DNA of 64,000 nt from Pseudonocardia sp. CNS-004 (GTDB taxonomy: Bacteria; Actinomycetota; Actinomycetes; Mycobacteriales; Pseudonocardiaceae): assembly GCA_001942185.1 (NCBI GenBank), contig MKJV01000076.1:44379-108378 (forward strand), read 5' to 3'. The notes beneath the pieces were generated by a model, which worked only from the letters and a program-made list of their open reading frames with translations, was not told the DNA's origin and did not search any database. Positions 48,316 to 57,611 of the stretch are shown piece after piece (within the stretch, counting starts at the first letter, position 1; the number at the start of each line of letters is the position of its first letter). A program made the position numbers and the translations under genes.

Positions 48316-49505
48316 CCAGCGTGCACGTGCGGCACGCCGCGGTGGGGGCGGGCAGCCTCGCCTGGGACGCCGCACGCGAGGTGGCCCACACGGCCGCGGT
48401 GCCGCCGCCACCGCACCACGTCGCGCTCGCCGACGCCGACGGCACGGTGCTCGCCGAGCCGCTGGTCGCGGTGGCCGACCACCCGCCGGTGCCCCGTTCG
48501 GCGATGGACGGCCACGCGGTGTCCGGGCCGCCGCCGTGGACGGTCGTGCGCGGCGGACCGCGGCTGGCCGGGTCCGAGGCGTGCGCCGTCGTCACCGGGG
48601 CGCCGCTTCCAGCGGGCGCCACCGCCGTGCTCGCCGACGAGGACGCCGTCCGCGACGGCGCGCTGCTGTACGGCGCGGCGGCACCCGGGCGCCACATCCG
48701 GGCCGCGGCCGAGGAGTGCGCGGCGGGCGAGGTGGTGCTCCCGGCCGGCACCCGGGTGACCCCGGCCGTGCTCGGGCTCGCCGCGGCGCTGGGCCACGAC
48801 CGGCTGCTCGTGCAGCCGCTCCCCCGGGTCGCCACGCTCGTCACCGGGAACGAGCTGGTCCACAGCGGCCGACCCGGCCCGGGCACCGTCCGCGACGCGA
48901 TCGGCCCGATGCTGCCCGGCCTGCTCGCCCGTGCCGGTGCCCGGCACGACCCGGCGTCCACCGCCGTCCCCGACGATCGGGCGCTCCTCCGCGCCGCACT
49001 GGCCACGGCGGCCGGGGAACGGGCCGACCTGGTGCTGGTGTCCGGCTCGTCGGCGGCGGGGCCGGCCGACCACCTGCGCGCGGTGCTCGCGCAGCTGCAC
49101 GCCGAACTGCTCGTCGACGGGGTGCGGTGCCGCCCGGGACACCCGCAGGCACTGGCCAGGGTGGGCTCCACGCTGGTCGTGGGGCTGCCGGGCAACCCGC
49201 TCGCCGCGCTGGCCGCATTCCTGACCGTCGCCGTCCCCGCCATCGCCGGGCTGCGCGGCGCACCGCTGCCGGCCCTGATGGCGGTGCCGGTGCCGGGCGG
49301 GATCGCGCGGCACGCCCTGCACACCCGGTTGGTCCCGGTGGCCGTCGAGCCGTCCGGCGCCCTTCCCGTGGGCCACGGTGGCGCGGCGATGCTGCGTGGC
49401 GCGGCCGCCGCCGACGCCTTCGCCGTGGTGGACCCGGGGCGCGCCGACGCGATCGCCGCCCGCCTCCTCCCCCTCGACCCGGGAGCACGCCCATGGGCCG
49501 TCTGA
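48312..49505 (+). CDS. moeA: MoeA-like molybdopterin molybdenumtransferase
   Basis: A 397-residue MoeA-family protein that inserts molybdate into adenylylated molybdopterin. [12 protein letters not shown] is at about residue 62, [20 protein letters not shown] follows, and the third domain has [19 protein letters not shown] and [20 protein letters not shown]. It is shorter and more Ala-rich than housekeeping MoeA and lies between fdsD and fdhD, so it is probably dedicated to formate dehydrogenase. Start GTG 48312 overlaps the fdsD stop. Some activity-related residues may be degenerate; I have not verified all of them. Confidence 0.82.
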   Translation: MTSVHVRHAAVGAGSLAWDAAREVAHTAAVPPPPHHVALADADGTVLAEPLVAVADHPPVPRSAMDGHAVSGPPPWTVVRGGPRLAGSEACAVVTGAPLPAGATAVLADEDAVRDGALLYGAAAPGRHIRAAAEECAAGEVVLPAGTRVTPAVLGLAAALGHDRLLVQPLPRVATLVTGNELVHSGRPGPGTVRDAIGPMLPGLLARAGARHDPASTAVPDDRALLRAALATAAGERADLVLVSGSSAAGPADHLRAVLAQLHAELLVDGVRCRPGHPQALARVGSTLVVGLPGNPLAALAAFLTVAVPAIAGLRGAPLPALMAVPVPGGIARHALHTRLVPVAVEPSGALPVGHGGAAMLRGAAAADAFAVVDPGRADAIAARLLPLDPGARPWAV

Positions 49506-50327
49506 TCGCCCGCCGGCTGGTTCTGAGCATCGGCCCCGACGGCCGGGGCACGCGGCGGCCGGACGCCTCGCCGTCGAGGAGCCCCTCGAGCTGCGCGTCG
49601 ACGGCCGCTCGCTCGCCGTCACGATGCGCACGCCCGGCCACGACGTGGAGCTGGCACACGGGTTCCTGCTCACCGAGGGCGTGATCGGCGCCGTCGAGGA
49701 CATCCGCGACGCCCGGTACTGCGGCTCGCGCGACGAGGACGGCCGCAACACCTACAACGTGCTCGACGTGCGCCTCGCCGAAGGCGTCCCGGCACCCGAC
49801 GCGGGGGTGGAGCGCAACTTCTACACGACCTCGTCGTGCGGGGTGTGCGGCAAGGCGTCGCTCGACGCGGTCCGTCTGCGCACGCGCCACTCCCCCGCGG
49901 ACGACCCGGTGCAGGTCGAACCGGAGGTGGTCGCCGCGCTGCCCGAGGTGCTCCGCGACCGGCAGCGGGTCTTCGACAGCACCGGCGGGCTGCACGCCGC
50001 CGGGCTCTTCACCGCCGCGGGCGACCCGATCGTCGTGCGCGAGGACGTCGGGCGGCACAACGCCGTCGACAAGGTGCTGGGCTGGGCGCTCATGCAGCGC
50101 GGGATCCCGGCGAAGGGCGGCGTGCTCGTCGTGTCCGGGCGGGCGTCGTTCGAGCTCGCGCAGAAGGCCGTGATGGCGGGGGTGCCGGTGCTCGCGGCCG
50201 TATCCGCGCCGTCCTCGCTCGCGGTGGAGCTCGCCGCCGAATGCGGCCTCACGCTCGCCGGATTCGTGCGCAACGGCCGAATGAACGTCTACACCCACGC
50301 AGCCCGCGTCGAACCCACGACGCCTGA
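49493..50327 (+). CDS. fdhD: Formate dehydrogenase sulfurtransferase FdhD/FdsC (two frameshifts)
   Basis: Transfers sulfur from IscS to the molybdenum cofactor of formate dehydrogenase. The mobile-loop Cys pair is [18 protein letters not shown] at about residue 115. Conserved segments are [37 protein letters not shown] and [20 protein letters not shown] missing G near 49561 is repaired as [17 protein letters not shown] second missing C near 50315 restores a normal end (RVEPHDA) at 50327. ATG 49493 lies 13 bp inside the moeA-like gene. Last gene of the fds operon. Confidence 0.9.
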
Positions 50328-50333
50328 TCCGGC

Positions 50334-51455
50334 CTACTGGTCGAGGCGACCGATCCGCTGCGCGCCGGGCCTGGGCTCGGCCGCGGCCGGCTGCCCCAGC
50401 ACTCCCTGCACCATCTTCTCGGCCCGGGCCATGTCGGCGTCCTCGCAGGTGGCCAGGCCGATCTCGAGACCGGTGCGGTACTCGATCCCGCGCTCACCCG
50501 CCTTCATGCCCTCGAAGGCCGGGTCCACCGGGACCACGAACCCGCACTCGCCGAGCCCGGGCGGGGACTCGGCCCGGTACGCCGGGAGCCCACCGATCTC
50601 GATCGGCTCACCCGTGAGCTCGTCCTCGTCGAGGACGGTGAGGTTCAGGGCGTACTCGACGATGTCGCCCCCGTGGGAGCCGGAGCACCGGTACGGTGCG
50701 GCCATCGAGAGGGTCCGCTCCACCTCCTCGCCCGGCAGGAGTTCCTCGGGATCCACCTCGACGTCGGCGGTGGCCGCGGCGAGGGCCTGGCACGGGTCCT
50801 TGCCCAGCAAGGGCGACCGCGGCCCGGTCAGCCCCTCGTTCAGGGTCGGCGGGTGGTCCACCCTGGCGAAGACCACTTCGGTGAGGTACCGATCGAGCGG
50901 TTCGCAGGATTCCTTCTCCACGATGTACGGACTGTTGATCTCGATGTCGAGACCCACCGAGTCGGAGTCCCGGGACGGGACGAAGGTCGCACAGCGGTCG
51001 CTCTCCGGATCCCGCTTGGCCGTCCGGCCTCCCACCTGCGCGGGCGACCATTCCTCGCCGAAGCGCGAGCCTCCCTCGGTGTAGGCGAACGAGATCTCCC
51101 AGGCGTCGCTGAAGGTACCGAGGTCGAGCTCACAGGTGGCGATGTCGAACCTCTTCGGCAACAGCGCCGCAGCCGGCCTCTCGAAGATCTGTTCCGCGGT
51201 GGAGATGTCGTGGAACGCGCAGACGTCGAACGTACGGGCCCGGGCGTACGCGGGCGCGATCGCGGCGGTCTCCTCGTCGTAGTCCAGCTCGACCGCGGGC
51301 ACCACGGGCTGCGATCCACCACCGGTGGGCGCCGGCACGCCCGGCACCGCGACCGAGCACGCTGCGGCCGTGCCCATCGCGAGTGCGGCGACGACCGGGA
51401 CCACGATGCGGGGGAGCACCCCAGGACGATAGATCGTCGTCGATATCGCTGACAC
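50334..51455 (-). CDS. DUF3558-like secreted lipoprotein
   Basis: A 373-residue lipoprotein. Signal peptide [20 protein letters not shown] ends in the Cys of the lipobox TAAAC. The mature part contains two Cys-bearing DUF3558-like halves ([65 protein letters not shown]). DUF3558 proteins are typical of Pseudonocardiales and related genera; no function is known. It converges on fdhD with a 6-bp gap. Start GTG 51455. Confidence 0.78.
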   Translation of the reverse strand: MSAISTTIYRPGVLPRIVVPVVAALAMGTAAACSVAVPGVPAPTGGGSQPVVPAVELDYDEETAAIAPAYARARTFDVCAFHDISTAEQIFERPAAALLPKRFDIATCELDLGTFSDAWEISFAYTEGGSRFGEEWSPAQVGGRTAKRDPESDRCATFVPSRDSDSVGLDIEINSPYIVEKESCEPLDRYLTEVVFARVDHPPTLNEGLTGPRSPLLGKDPCQALAAATADVEVDPEELLPGEEVERTLSMAAPYRCSGSHGGDIVEYALNLTVLDEDELTGEPIEIGGLPAYRAESPPGLGECGFVVPVDPAFEGMKAGERGIEYRTGLEIGLATCEDADMARAEKMVQGVLGQPAAAEPRPGAQRIGRLDQ

Positions 51456-51518
51456 CGCACGTATGCGGCGCCGTAGCCGATCAGCAGGTCCGCCCGGTAC
51501 ACGGGTGAGCGGTCCGGG

Positions 51519-52103
51519 TCAGGGCCGGCGGCCGGTGTACCCGGCCAGCCGGGTGTACGCGTCGGCGTCACCGGGCACCGGGACGACCGGTCCGAACGGG
51601 CCCTGCCCACCGCGGGACTCCGGCGGGGCGAGCGCGGTGAACGCGTCGAGGGCCCGAACGGCCAGCGCCGGGTCCAGGTCGCCGAGCCGGCCGGTGGCAC
51701 GGGCGACGTCCCACGAGTGCACCGTGAACTCGTGGGTGTAGGCGTCCACGACGGCCCGGCCGGGCAGCGTGCCCCACGGCAGCGCGATCATCCGGTCGAG
51801 CAGCGCGTCGTCGGCCCAGATCCCCTCGGCCTCTCGACGGGCCAGGCCGAACGCGGCGGCCCATCCGGTGTCGGCGACACCGTCGACCACGTCGGCGACG
51901 TCGCGGGCGTCGCGTCCTGCGCCTGCGCGGGCCAGCTTGTGCAGCACGCCGACCATGTGCCCCAGCAAGGCGCGGACGTCGTAGTCACCACACGGTGTGC
52001 TGTGACCGAGCTCGTCGGGACGCACCGCCGCGACCTGGTGTTCGGCTTGACCCACTGCCTGAGAGAACAGCAGGCGCGGATCGTGGACCGGCAACGTCGT
52101 CAT
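51519..52103 (-). CDS. Mycothiol-dependent DinB/maleylpyruvate isomerase-like TIGR03086 family protein
   Basis: A 194-residue four-helix DinB-fold protein. ELGHSTPCGDYDVRALLGHM carries the conserved TPC and the first metal His. The other His ligands fit VVDAYTHEFTVHSWDVARAT near residue 140, with an actinobacterial C-terminal end AYTRLAGYTGRRP. Members are annotated as TIGR03086 proteins or mycothiol-dependent isomerases/transferases. Start ATG 52103. A role in thiol-dependent detoxification is plausible, given the OhrR-like regulator nearby. Confidence 0.82.
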   Translation of the reverse strand: MTTLPVHDPRLLFSQAVGQAEHQVAAVRPDELGHSTPCGDYDVRALLGHMVGVLHKLARAGAGRDARDVADVVDGVADTGWAAAFGLARREAEGIWADDALLDRMIALPWGTLPGRAVVDAYTHEFTVHSWDVARATGRLGDLDPALAVRALDAFTALAPPESRGGQGPFGPVVPVPGDADAYTRLAGYTGRRP

Positions 52104-52151
52104 GGCGGGGACCGTAGGAGGGCCCACCGACAAGGAGCACCGTTCCGGAGG

Positions 52152-52547
52152 TCACGGGCCACCGTCGCGGCGCCACCGCTGCGCGTAGCGCAGGTCGCGC
52201 TCGGCCCGGCCATCGGCCGCCTCGCGCACGCGCGTGGTGGTGCCCCGCGGGTAGCCGGCCTTGAGCGTGCGGTGCTCGGCCGACTCGTACATGTAGGCCA
52301 TCGAGTAGAAGAGGCCGATCAGCGCCCCGCCGAGCACGGCGCAGCCGCGCACCCACACCGGCCCCGGCAGCAGCAGGTAGATCACCAGTAGCAGGGGTGC
52401 CAGCTGCACGACCGCGCGCCCGAGGTGGCGCAGCTGCCAGGTGCGGGTGGTGACGTCGTGCAGCACCCACTCGCGGTACTGCGGGGGCAGCCCGGCGCCG
52501 TAGGCGTAGGCGATCCAGCGCAACGGGCCGGGACGGCGCAGAGCCAC
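52152..52547 (-). CDS. DUF5313 membrane protein
   Basis: A 131-residue protein with the DUF5313 start RPGPLRWIAYAYGAGLPPQY and WVLHDVTTRTWQLRHLGRAV. Two membrane helices follow (VVQLAPLLLVIYLLLPGPV at about residues 58-76, then VLGGALIGLFYSMAYMYE), and then a charged tail. Found in Pseudonocardiales and relatives; function unknown. GTG 52547 shares a divergent promoter region with the OhrR-like gene, so both may answer to it. Confidence 0.78.
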   Translation of the reverse strand: MALRRPGPLRWIAYAYGAGLPPQYREWVLHDVTTRTWQLRHLGRAVVQLAPLLLVIYLLLPGPVWVRGCAVLGGALIGLFYSMAYMYESAEHRTLKAGYPRGTTTRVREAADGRAERDLRYAQRWRRDGGP

Positions 52548-52560
52548 GGTTATCACCCCA

Positions 52561-52578
52561 ACTATTGGTGTCCAAAGT
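52561..52578. promoter_or_regulatory. OhrR/MarR-type operator
   Basis: ACTATTGG and CCAAAGT form an imperfect inverted repeat around TGT, between the divergent DUF5313 and OhrR-like genes. A TATCGT -10-like element follows at 52578, 6 nt before the GTG at 52590, so binding would block the promoter. Confidence 0.5.
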
Positions 52579-52589
52579 ATCGTAGCCGG

Positions 52590-53102
52590 GTGACCGCCGA
52601 ACCGGCCCGTGACGACCCGCACGCGAGCGACCTGCTACGCCTGGACCGTCAGGTCTGCTTCGCACTCGCGGTGGCAGCACGCAACGTCATCGCGCTCTAC
52701 CGGCCGCTGCTCGAGCCGATGGGGCTCACCCACCCGCAGTACCTGGTGATGCTCGCTCTGTGGGAGCGCTCGCCGCGCTCGCTCACCGACCTGGCCACCG
52801 CGCTGTCCCTCGACCCCGCCACGCTGTCCCCGCTGCTCAAGCGGCTGGAAGCGGCAGGGCTGGTGTCCCGGCAGCGGGTGCCGGGCAACGAGCGCACGCT
52901 GGCCGTGACCCTCACCGGGCAGGGCCGGGCCCTGCGCGCGGATGCGGAGCGGATCCCGCCGGCCGTGGTCGAGCGGCTCGGCCTCCCCCTCGCCGACCTG
53001 GAACGCCTGCACGCCGAGCTCAGCGCGGTGATCGCAGCCACCCGCGCCACCCCGGCACCCACCGATCAGCCCGCGGACGGCCTCACGGGCACGGGGCCGT
53101 GA
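52590..53102 (+). CDS. ohrR: OhrR-like MarR family peroxide sensor/regulator
   Basis: A 170-residue MarR protein with OhrR features. The peroxide-sensing Cys is at residue 23 in LDRQVCFALAVAARNVIALY, and the sequence continues LLEPMGLTHPQYLVMLALWE. The HTH is LTDLATALSLDPATLSPLLK and the wing is SRQRVPGNERTLAVTLT. OhrR represses organic hydroperoxide resistance genes and is released on Cys oxidation. No ohr peroxidase gene is adjacent; the divergent partner is a DUF5313 membrane protein. The 3' end overlaps the convergent beta-helix gene by 20 bp. Confidence 0.85.
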   Translation: MTAEPARDDPHASDLLRLDRQVCFALAVAARNVIALYRPLLEPMGLTHPQYLVMLALWERSPRSLTDLATALSLDPATLSPLLKRLEAAGLVSRQRVPGNERTLAVTLTGQGRALRADAERIPPAVVERLGLPLADLERLHAELSAVIAATRATPAPTDQPADGLTGTGP

Positions 53103-54385
53103 TGTCACCGGGCGACGGGCCGTCCACCTGCGTGATCGCCGTGACGCGGTTGCCGCAGAACGCGCCCTGCGGGCGTCCGAGCCGATGCGCACCGGCTCTG
53201 CCACCGCGCCGGACAGGGTGTTGTCCGCGAGGATGTTGCCCCCGTTGTCGTAGTCGTCCTCGTCGTCGCTCTGGATCTTCACGTTCCAGCCGGCGCTGTC
53301 GGCGATCACGTTCCCGCGCACGATGTTGCCGTGACCGCGCAGCTCGATGTTGCTGCCGTTGAACTCGCGGGGTTCGGTGTTGCCCGAGCACTCGTTGTTC
53401 TCGAACACGTTGCCGTGCGCGTTCTCCTTGACGTTGAAGCACTCCGAGCCGAACGGGCGGATCGTGTTGCCGATGATCTGGTTGCCCGAGCTCTCGTCGT
53501 TCTCGTGCATCGGCTGGTTGTCGGACTTCGGGCTGGTGCCGATGTAGACGGCCTCACCGTTGTGGAACTCGAACCGGCCGCCGCCCTCGTCGCCGCCCTC
53601 GTCGCCGCTGTCCTCGTCGTCGCCCTCGTCGCCGTCGTCGCCGCTCTCGTCGTCGCCGCTGTCCTCGTCGTCGCCCTCGTCACCCTCGCTGGGCTTGCCG
53701 AACAGGCCGCAGTACTGGATCACCGAGTCGGCGATCGTGTTGCCCGTCGCGTTGTTGCGCAGGCGCACGCATTCCGTGCCCGCCTCGGTGAGGAACATGT
53801 TCCGGATCGTGACGCCGGTGATGTCGCGGGCCGTGTCGGCCGAGCCGATGTAGACGAGCTTGCTGTCCTTGACGCGCGGCTGGGCGGCCGCCTTGAACGC
53901 GTCGATCGCGCCGAGGTCCGCAGGCAGTTCGGCCGCGGTCAGGTCCTCCTGCCCGTCGATCGTGAACCCCTCGAGGGTGATGTAGCTGTGATCGATGTTG
54001 AAGATGCGGCCCGTGCCGTGCAGAACGGCCTGGCTGCGTCCCACCGGGTCCTTGCCGCTCTCCGGGCCCCTGATCGTGATCGGGCCCCGGGCTCACCGTC
54101 GCGCTGGGTCGTCGGCTGCTCGCGGTACTCGCCCGGAGCGAGGTTGATGACCGTGCCCGCCTCCGCGTCGTCGAGGGCGGCCTGGATGGTCCGCAGCGGC
54201 GCGGCCTGCGACCCGTCTCCGGTGTCGTTCCCGGCGGGGCTCACGTACATCTGCCGCGCCTCGGCACCGGGTTCCGGGAACGTGCCCCCTGGCCCCCCGG
54301 TGACCGCGACGATCACGAGCGCGACGAGAACGACGACCACTCCGGCCACAATCGCGGCGATCGTGAGAGTTCTGCGGTTGATCAT
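53083..54385 (-). CDS. Membrane-anchored right-handed beta-helix repeat protein with acidic insert (two frameshifts)
   Basis: About 434 residues. An N-terminal anchor (LTIAAIVAGVVVVLVALVIV) leads to YVSPAGNDTGDGSQAAPLRT, a DUF1565-like start of parallel beta-helix proteins. Coils rich in Asn and Ile follow, for example VTIRNMFLTEAGTECVRLRN, NQIIGNTIRPFGSECFNVKE and HGNIVRGNVIADSAGWNVKI. A pure Asp/Glu/Gly/Ser stretch of about 37 residues (coded at about 53580-53695) interrupts the helix. Two missing bases are inferred, near 54083 (repair EPGAPITIRGPESGKDPVG) and near 53178 (repair GSGRPQGAFCGNRV). Such proteins often bind or cleave polysaccharides. Ligand unknown. Confidence 0.8.
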
Positions 54386-54515
54386 CGTGGGGGTACCTGC
54401 CACGCGTCGGAGTCTTTCGGCTTTCCGTTGACATCGACGTGAAGCGCGGGGATTTCCGTTGGGCCATTCCGGTGATCTCGTCGGTCGCGGCCGGTGGAGA
54501 ACCGAAAACGTCGGG

Positions 54516-55667
54516 TCAGACCGACGCGCCCTCCAGGAGGTCCCGCACCACGCGGTCGGCGAGCAGCCGCCCCGGTCGCGTGAGCACGGCGCGGCCCTCG
54601 GCGAGCGCAGCGGGGTCCAGCAGGCCGTCGGCGGCCGCCCGGCCCGCGGCCGCGACACCGGTGGCGTCGAGGAGGGTGAGCGGGATGCCGGTCGCGAGGC
54701 GCAGCTGCAGCATCACGCGCTCGGTGTGCCGCTCCGGCTCGGTGAGCGCCTCGCGGTCGGCCTCCGGCGACTCCCCGGCCGCGAGCAGGCCCGCGTAGCG
54801 CGCCGGGTGCTTGACGTTCCACCACCGCGTGCCCGCGAGGTGGGAGTGGGCGCCCGGGCCGAGCCCCCACCAGTCGCCGTCGGTCCAGTAGCCGATGTTG
54901 TGCCGGCAGACCGCCTCGGGCGATGCCGCCCAGTTCGACACCTCGTACCAGGGCATACCCGCCGCCGAGAGGCGGTCGTCGATCAGCTCGTAGCGGGCGG
55001 CGGCCACGTCGTCGTCGGGCGCGGGCAGCTCGCCGCGGGCCACCCGACGGGCGAGCGCGGTGCCGTCCTCGACGATGAGGGAGTACGCCGAGACGTGGTC
55101 GACCCCGGCGCCGAGCACCGCGTCGAGCGATGCCCGCAGGTCGTCGTCGGTCTCACCGGGCGTGGCGTAGATCAGGTCCAGGTTCACGTGCCCGATCCCG
55201 GCGGAGCGGGCCTCCCGGGCCGCCGCCACCGCCCGTCCCGGGGTGTGGCGCCGCTCCAGCACGCGCAGCACGTGCGGCGCGGCCGACTGCATGCCCAGCG
55301 ACACCCGCGTGAACCCGGCCGCCGCCAGCTCCGCGAAGAACTCGGGCGACGTCGACTCGGGGTTGGACTCGGTGGTGACCTCCGCGCCGGGTGCCAGGCC
55401 GAACGCGTCCCGCACGGCGGCGAGCACCTCGCCGAGCCGGGCCGCCCCGATCAGGGAGGGCGTGCCGCCACCGACGAACACGGTGTCGACGGGCCGCCGC
55501 CCCACCGTGCGGACGGCGAGGTCGAGCTCGTGGTGGACCGCCGCGAGCCACCCGTCCGGGGACGCCCCGGACCCGGCCAGCTCGGAGGCCGTGTAGGTGT
55601 TGAAGTCGCAGTAGCCGCAGCGCGCCGCGCAGAACGGCACGTGGACGTAGATCCCGAAAGGCGGCAC
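54516..55667 (-). CDS. hemW: HemW-like radical SAM protein (HemN family)
   Basis: A 383-residue intact radical SAM protein. The cluster motif is HVPFCAARCGYCDFNTYTAS (CxxxCxxC) near residue 13. Other family blocks are DTVFVGGGTPSLIGAARLGE, RVSLGMQSAAPHVLRVLERR, HVNLDLIYATPGETDDDLRA and YWTDGDWWGLGPGAHSHLAG. The sequence is of the HemW subgroup (heme chaperone) rather than oxygen-independent coproporphyrinogen oxidase, since it begins directly at the radical SAM domain. GTG 55667. The same order, upstream of sir, occurs in mycobacteria. Confidence 0.9.
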   Translation of the reverse strand: MPPFGIYVHVPFCAARCGYCDFNTYTASELAGSGASPDGWLAAVHHELDLAVRTVGRRPVDTVFVGGGTPSLIGAARLGEVLAAVRDAFGLAPGAEVTTESNPESTSPEFFAELAAAGFTRVSLGMQSAAPHVLRVLERRHTPGRAVAAAREARSAGIGHVNLDLIYATPGETDDDLRASLDAVLGAGVDHVSAYSLIVEDGTALARRVARGELPAPDDDVAAARYELIDDRLSAAGMPWYEVSNWAASPEAVCRHNIGYWTDGDWWGLGPGAHSHLAGTRWWNVKHPARYAGLLAAGESPEADREALTEPERHTERVMLQLRLATGIPLTLLDATGVAAAGRAAADGLLDPAALAEGRAVLTRPGRLLADRVVRDLLEGASV

Positions 55668-55773
55668 GGACGACCAGTCTGCCACCGCCGCCGGGGTCGC
55701 CCGCGCTGTGAGCCCGCTCCCAGCATGCGGACGCCCATGGATCGTGGACCGGACAAGTGGCACCCTGAACGAC

Positions 55774-55857
55774 GTGCATGCGCTCACCCTGCGACTCGTG
55801 GCCCGCCGCCACGTGGATCTGCGCCGGGTGTGCAGCGCGCTCTGTCGGTCCCGCTGA
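55774..55857 (+). CDS. Cysteine-containing leader peptide of the sulfate assimilation operon
   Basis: A 27-residue peptide whose GTG start lies 173 bp upstream of sir. Its core LVARRHVDLRRVCSALCRSR matches the actinobacterial leader-peptide family found upstream of cysteine-synthesis operons, in which ARRHVDL and closely spaced Cys codons recur. Cys codons are at positions 20 and 24. In mycobacteria such uORFs are reported to control downstream genes by cysteine-dependent attenuation. The 89 bp between this stop and the sir start can hold the regulatory RNA structure. Too short for ordinary gene finders. Confidence 0.8.
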   Translation: MHALTLRLVARRHVDLRRVCSALCRSR

Positions 55858-55946
55858 TCACGCGCCACCCGACCCCCACCACCTCAGCCCCAGCCCACCG
55901 CCGGTCCCGCGCGGTGCGGTAGCGCTGCGATCCCGGAGGCACCGCC

Positions 55947-57611
55947 TTGCCCCCCACCACGCCCGTGAAACGCAAGCGCGGCGAAGGCCAGTGGAAGCTG
56001 GGCCACCGCGAGCCGCTCAACCCCAACGAGCGCACCAAGAAGGACGACGACGGCCTCAACGTCCGAGCCCGCATCGAGAACATCTACTCGAAGCGGGGGT
56101 TCGACTCGATCGACCCGGCCGACCTGCGTGGCCGGATGCGCTGGTGGGGGCTCTACACCCAGCGCCGCCCCGGCATCGACGGCGGGCGCACCGCCGCGCT
56201 CGAGCCCGAGGAGCTCGACGACCGCTACTTCATGCTCCGGGTCCGGATCGACGGCGGCGCGCTCACCACCGACCAGCTGCGCGTGGTCGGGGAGATCAGC
56301 CAGGACCACGCCCGCGACACCGCCGACATCACCGACCGGCAGAACATCCAGTACCACTGGATCGAGATCGAGGACGTGCCGGCGATCTGGCAGAAGCTCG
56401 AGGCTGTCGGGCTGCAGACCACCGAGGCGTGCGGCGACACCCCGCGCGTGATCCTCGGCTCGCCGGTGGCCGGCATCTCGGTGGACGAGACCATCGACGG
56501 CACGCCTGCCGTCCGGGAGATCCTCGACCGCTACATCGGCAGCCCCGAGTTCTCCAACCTGCCCCGCAAGTTCAAGACCGCGATCTCGGGTCAGCAGGAC
56601 ATCGCCCACGAGGTGAACGACGTCTCGTTCGTCGGGGTCGAGCACCCCGAGCACGGGCCCGGGTTCGACGTGTGGGTCGGCGGCGGTCTGTCCACCAACC
56701 CGAAGATCGCGCAGCGGCTGGGCACCTGGGTCGCGCTCGACGACGTGCCCGAGGTGTGGGCCGGCATCATCTCGATCTTCCGCGACTACGGCTACCGCAG
56801 GCTGCGCCACCGCGCCCGCATCAAGTTCCTCGTCGCGGACTGGGGTGCGGCGGAGTTCCGCCGGGTGCTGGAAGAGGAGTACCTCGGCCGCAAGCTCACC
56901 GACGGTCCCGCCCCGGAGATCCCCGAGCTGCCCATCGACCACGTGGGTGTGCACCGGCAGAAGGACGGCCTCAACTACGTCGGCGCGGCCCCCGCGTCCG
57001 GCCGGGTCTCGGGCTCGACGCTGGTTGCGCTGGCGAAGGCCGCCGAGGGTGCGGGGTCGCAGCGGGTGCGGCTCACCCCGTACCAGAAGGTCGTCGTGCT
57101 GGACGTCCCGGACGAGAACGTGGCGTCGCTGTCCGCCGAGCTCGCGGCGCTGGGCCTGCAGGTCGAGCCGTCGCCGTGGCGGCGCTCCACGATGGCCTGC
57201 ACGGGCATCGAGTTCTGCAAGCTCGCGATCGTCGAGACCAAGGAGCGGGCGATCCGGCTGGTGGAGGATCTGGAACAGCGCCTCGCCGACGTCAGCCCGG
57301 ACGTGCCGATCTCCATCCACCTCAACGGCTGCCCCAATGCCTGCGCCCGCACCCAGGTGGCCGACATCGGGCTCAAGGGCCAGATCGTCACCGACGCCGA
57401 CGGAAACCAGGTCGAGGGCTTCCAGGTCCACCTGGGCGGCGGCCTGGGCCTCGACGCCGGGTTCGGCCGCAAGCTGCGCGGCCTGAAGGTCACCAGCGCC
57501 GAGCTCGGTGACTACGTCGAGCGCGTCGTGCGCCGGTTCGTGGCCCAGCGCACCGAGGGTGAGCGGTTCGCCCAGTGGGTGCTGCGGGCCGAAGAGGCTG
57601 ATCTCAAATGA
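55947..57611 (+). CDS. sir: Ferredoxin-dependent assimilatory sulfite reductase
   Basis: Reduces sulfite to sulfide by six electrons with siroheme and a [4Fe-4S] cluster; 554 residues and intact. The cluster/siroheme Cys ligands appear in STMACTGIEFCKLAIVETKE and HLNGCPNACARTQVADIGLK near residues 418 and 464. The substrate-binding Arg-rich half includes DTADITDRQNIQYHWIEIED. It resembles the SirA/NirA enzymes of mycobacteria. TTG start at 55947 follows a GGAGG ribosome-binding site. First structural gene of the operon; its stop overlaps the next small ORF (ATGA). Confidence 0.93.
   Translation: MPPTTPVKRKRGEGQWKLGHREPLNPNERTKKDDDGLNVRARIENIYSKRGFDSIDPADLRGRMRWWGLYTQRRPGIDGGRTAALEPEELDDRYFMLRVRIDGGALTTDQLRVVGEISQDHARDTADITDRQNIQYHWIEIEDVPAIWQKLEAVGLQTTEACGDTPRVILGSPVAGISVDETIDGTPAVREILDRYIGSPEFSNLPRKFKTAISGQQDIAHEVNDVSFVGVEHPEHGPGFDVWVGGGLSTNPKIAQRLGTWVALDDVPEVWAGIISIFRDYGYRRLRHRARIKFLVADWGAAEFRRVLEEEYLGRKLTDGPAPEIPELPIDHVGVHRQKDGLNYVGAAPASGRVSGSTLVALAKAAEGAGSQRVRLTPYQKVVVLDVPDENVASLSAELAALGLQVEPSPWRRSTMACTGIEFCKLAIVETKERAIRLVEDLEQRLADVSPDVPISIHLNGCPNACARTQVADIGLKGQIVTDADGNQVEGFQVHLGGGLGLDAGFGRKLRGLKVTSAELGDYVERVVRRFVAQRTEGERFAQWVLRAEEADLK

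Noticed and set aside
49378..51084. FdhD fused to a long C-terminal extension
   Set aside because: The extension is antisense to the DUF3558 lipoprotein gene and arises from a missing base near 50315.
53331..54431. Plus-strand Val/Leu-rich open frame opposite the beta-helix gene
   Set aside because: The minus strand encodes recognisable beta-helix coils and an N-terminal anchor; the plus frame has no domain or ribosome-binding site.
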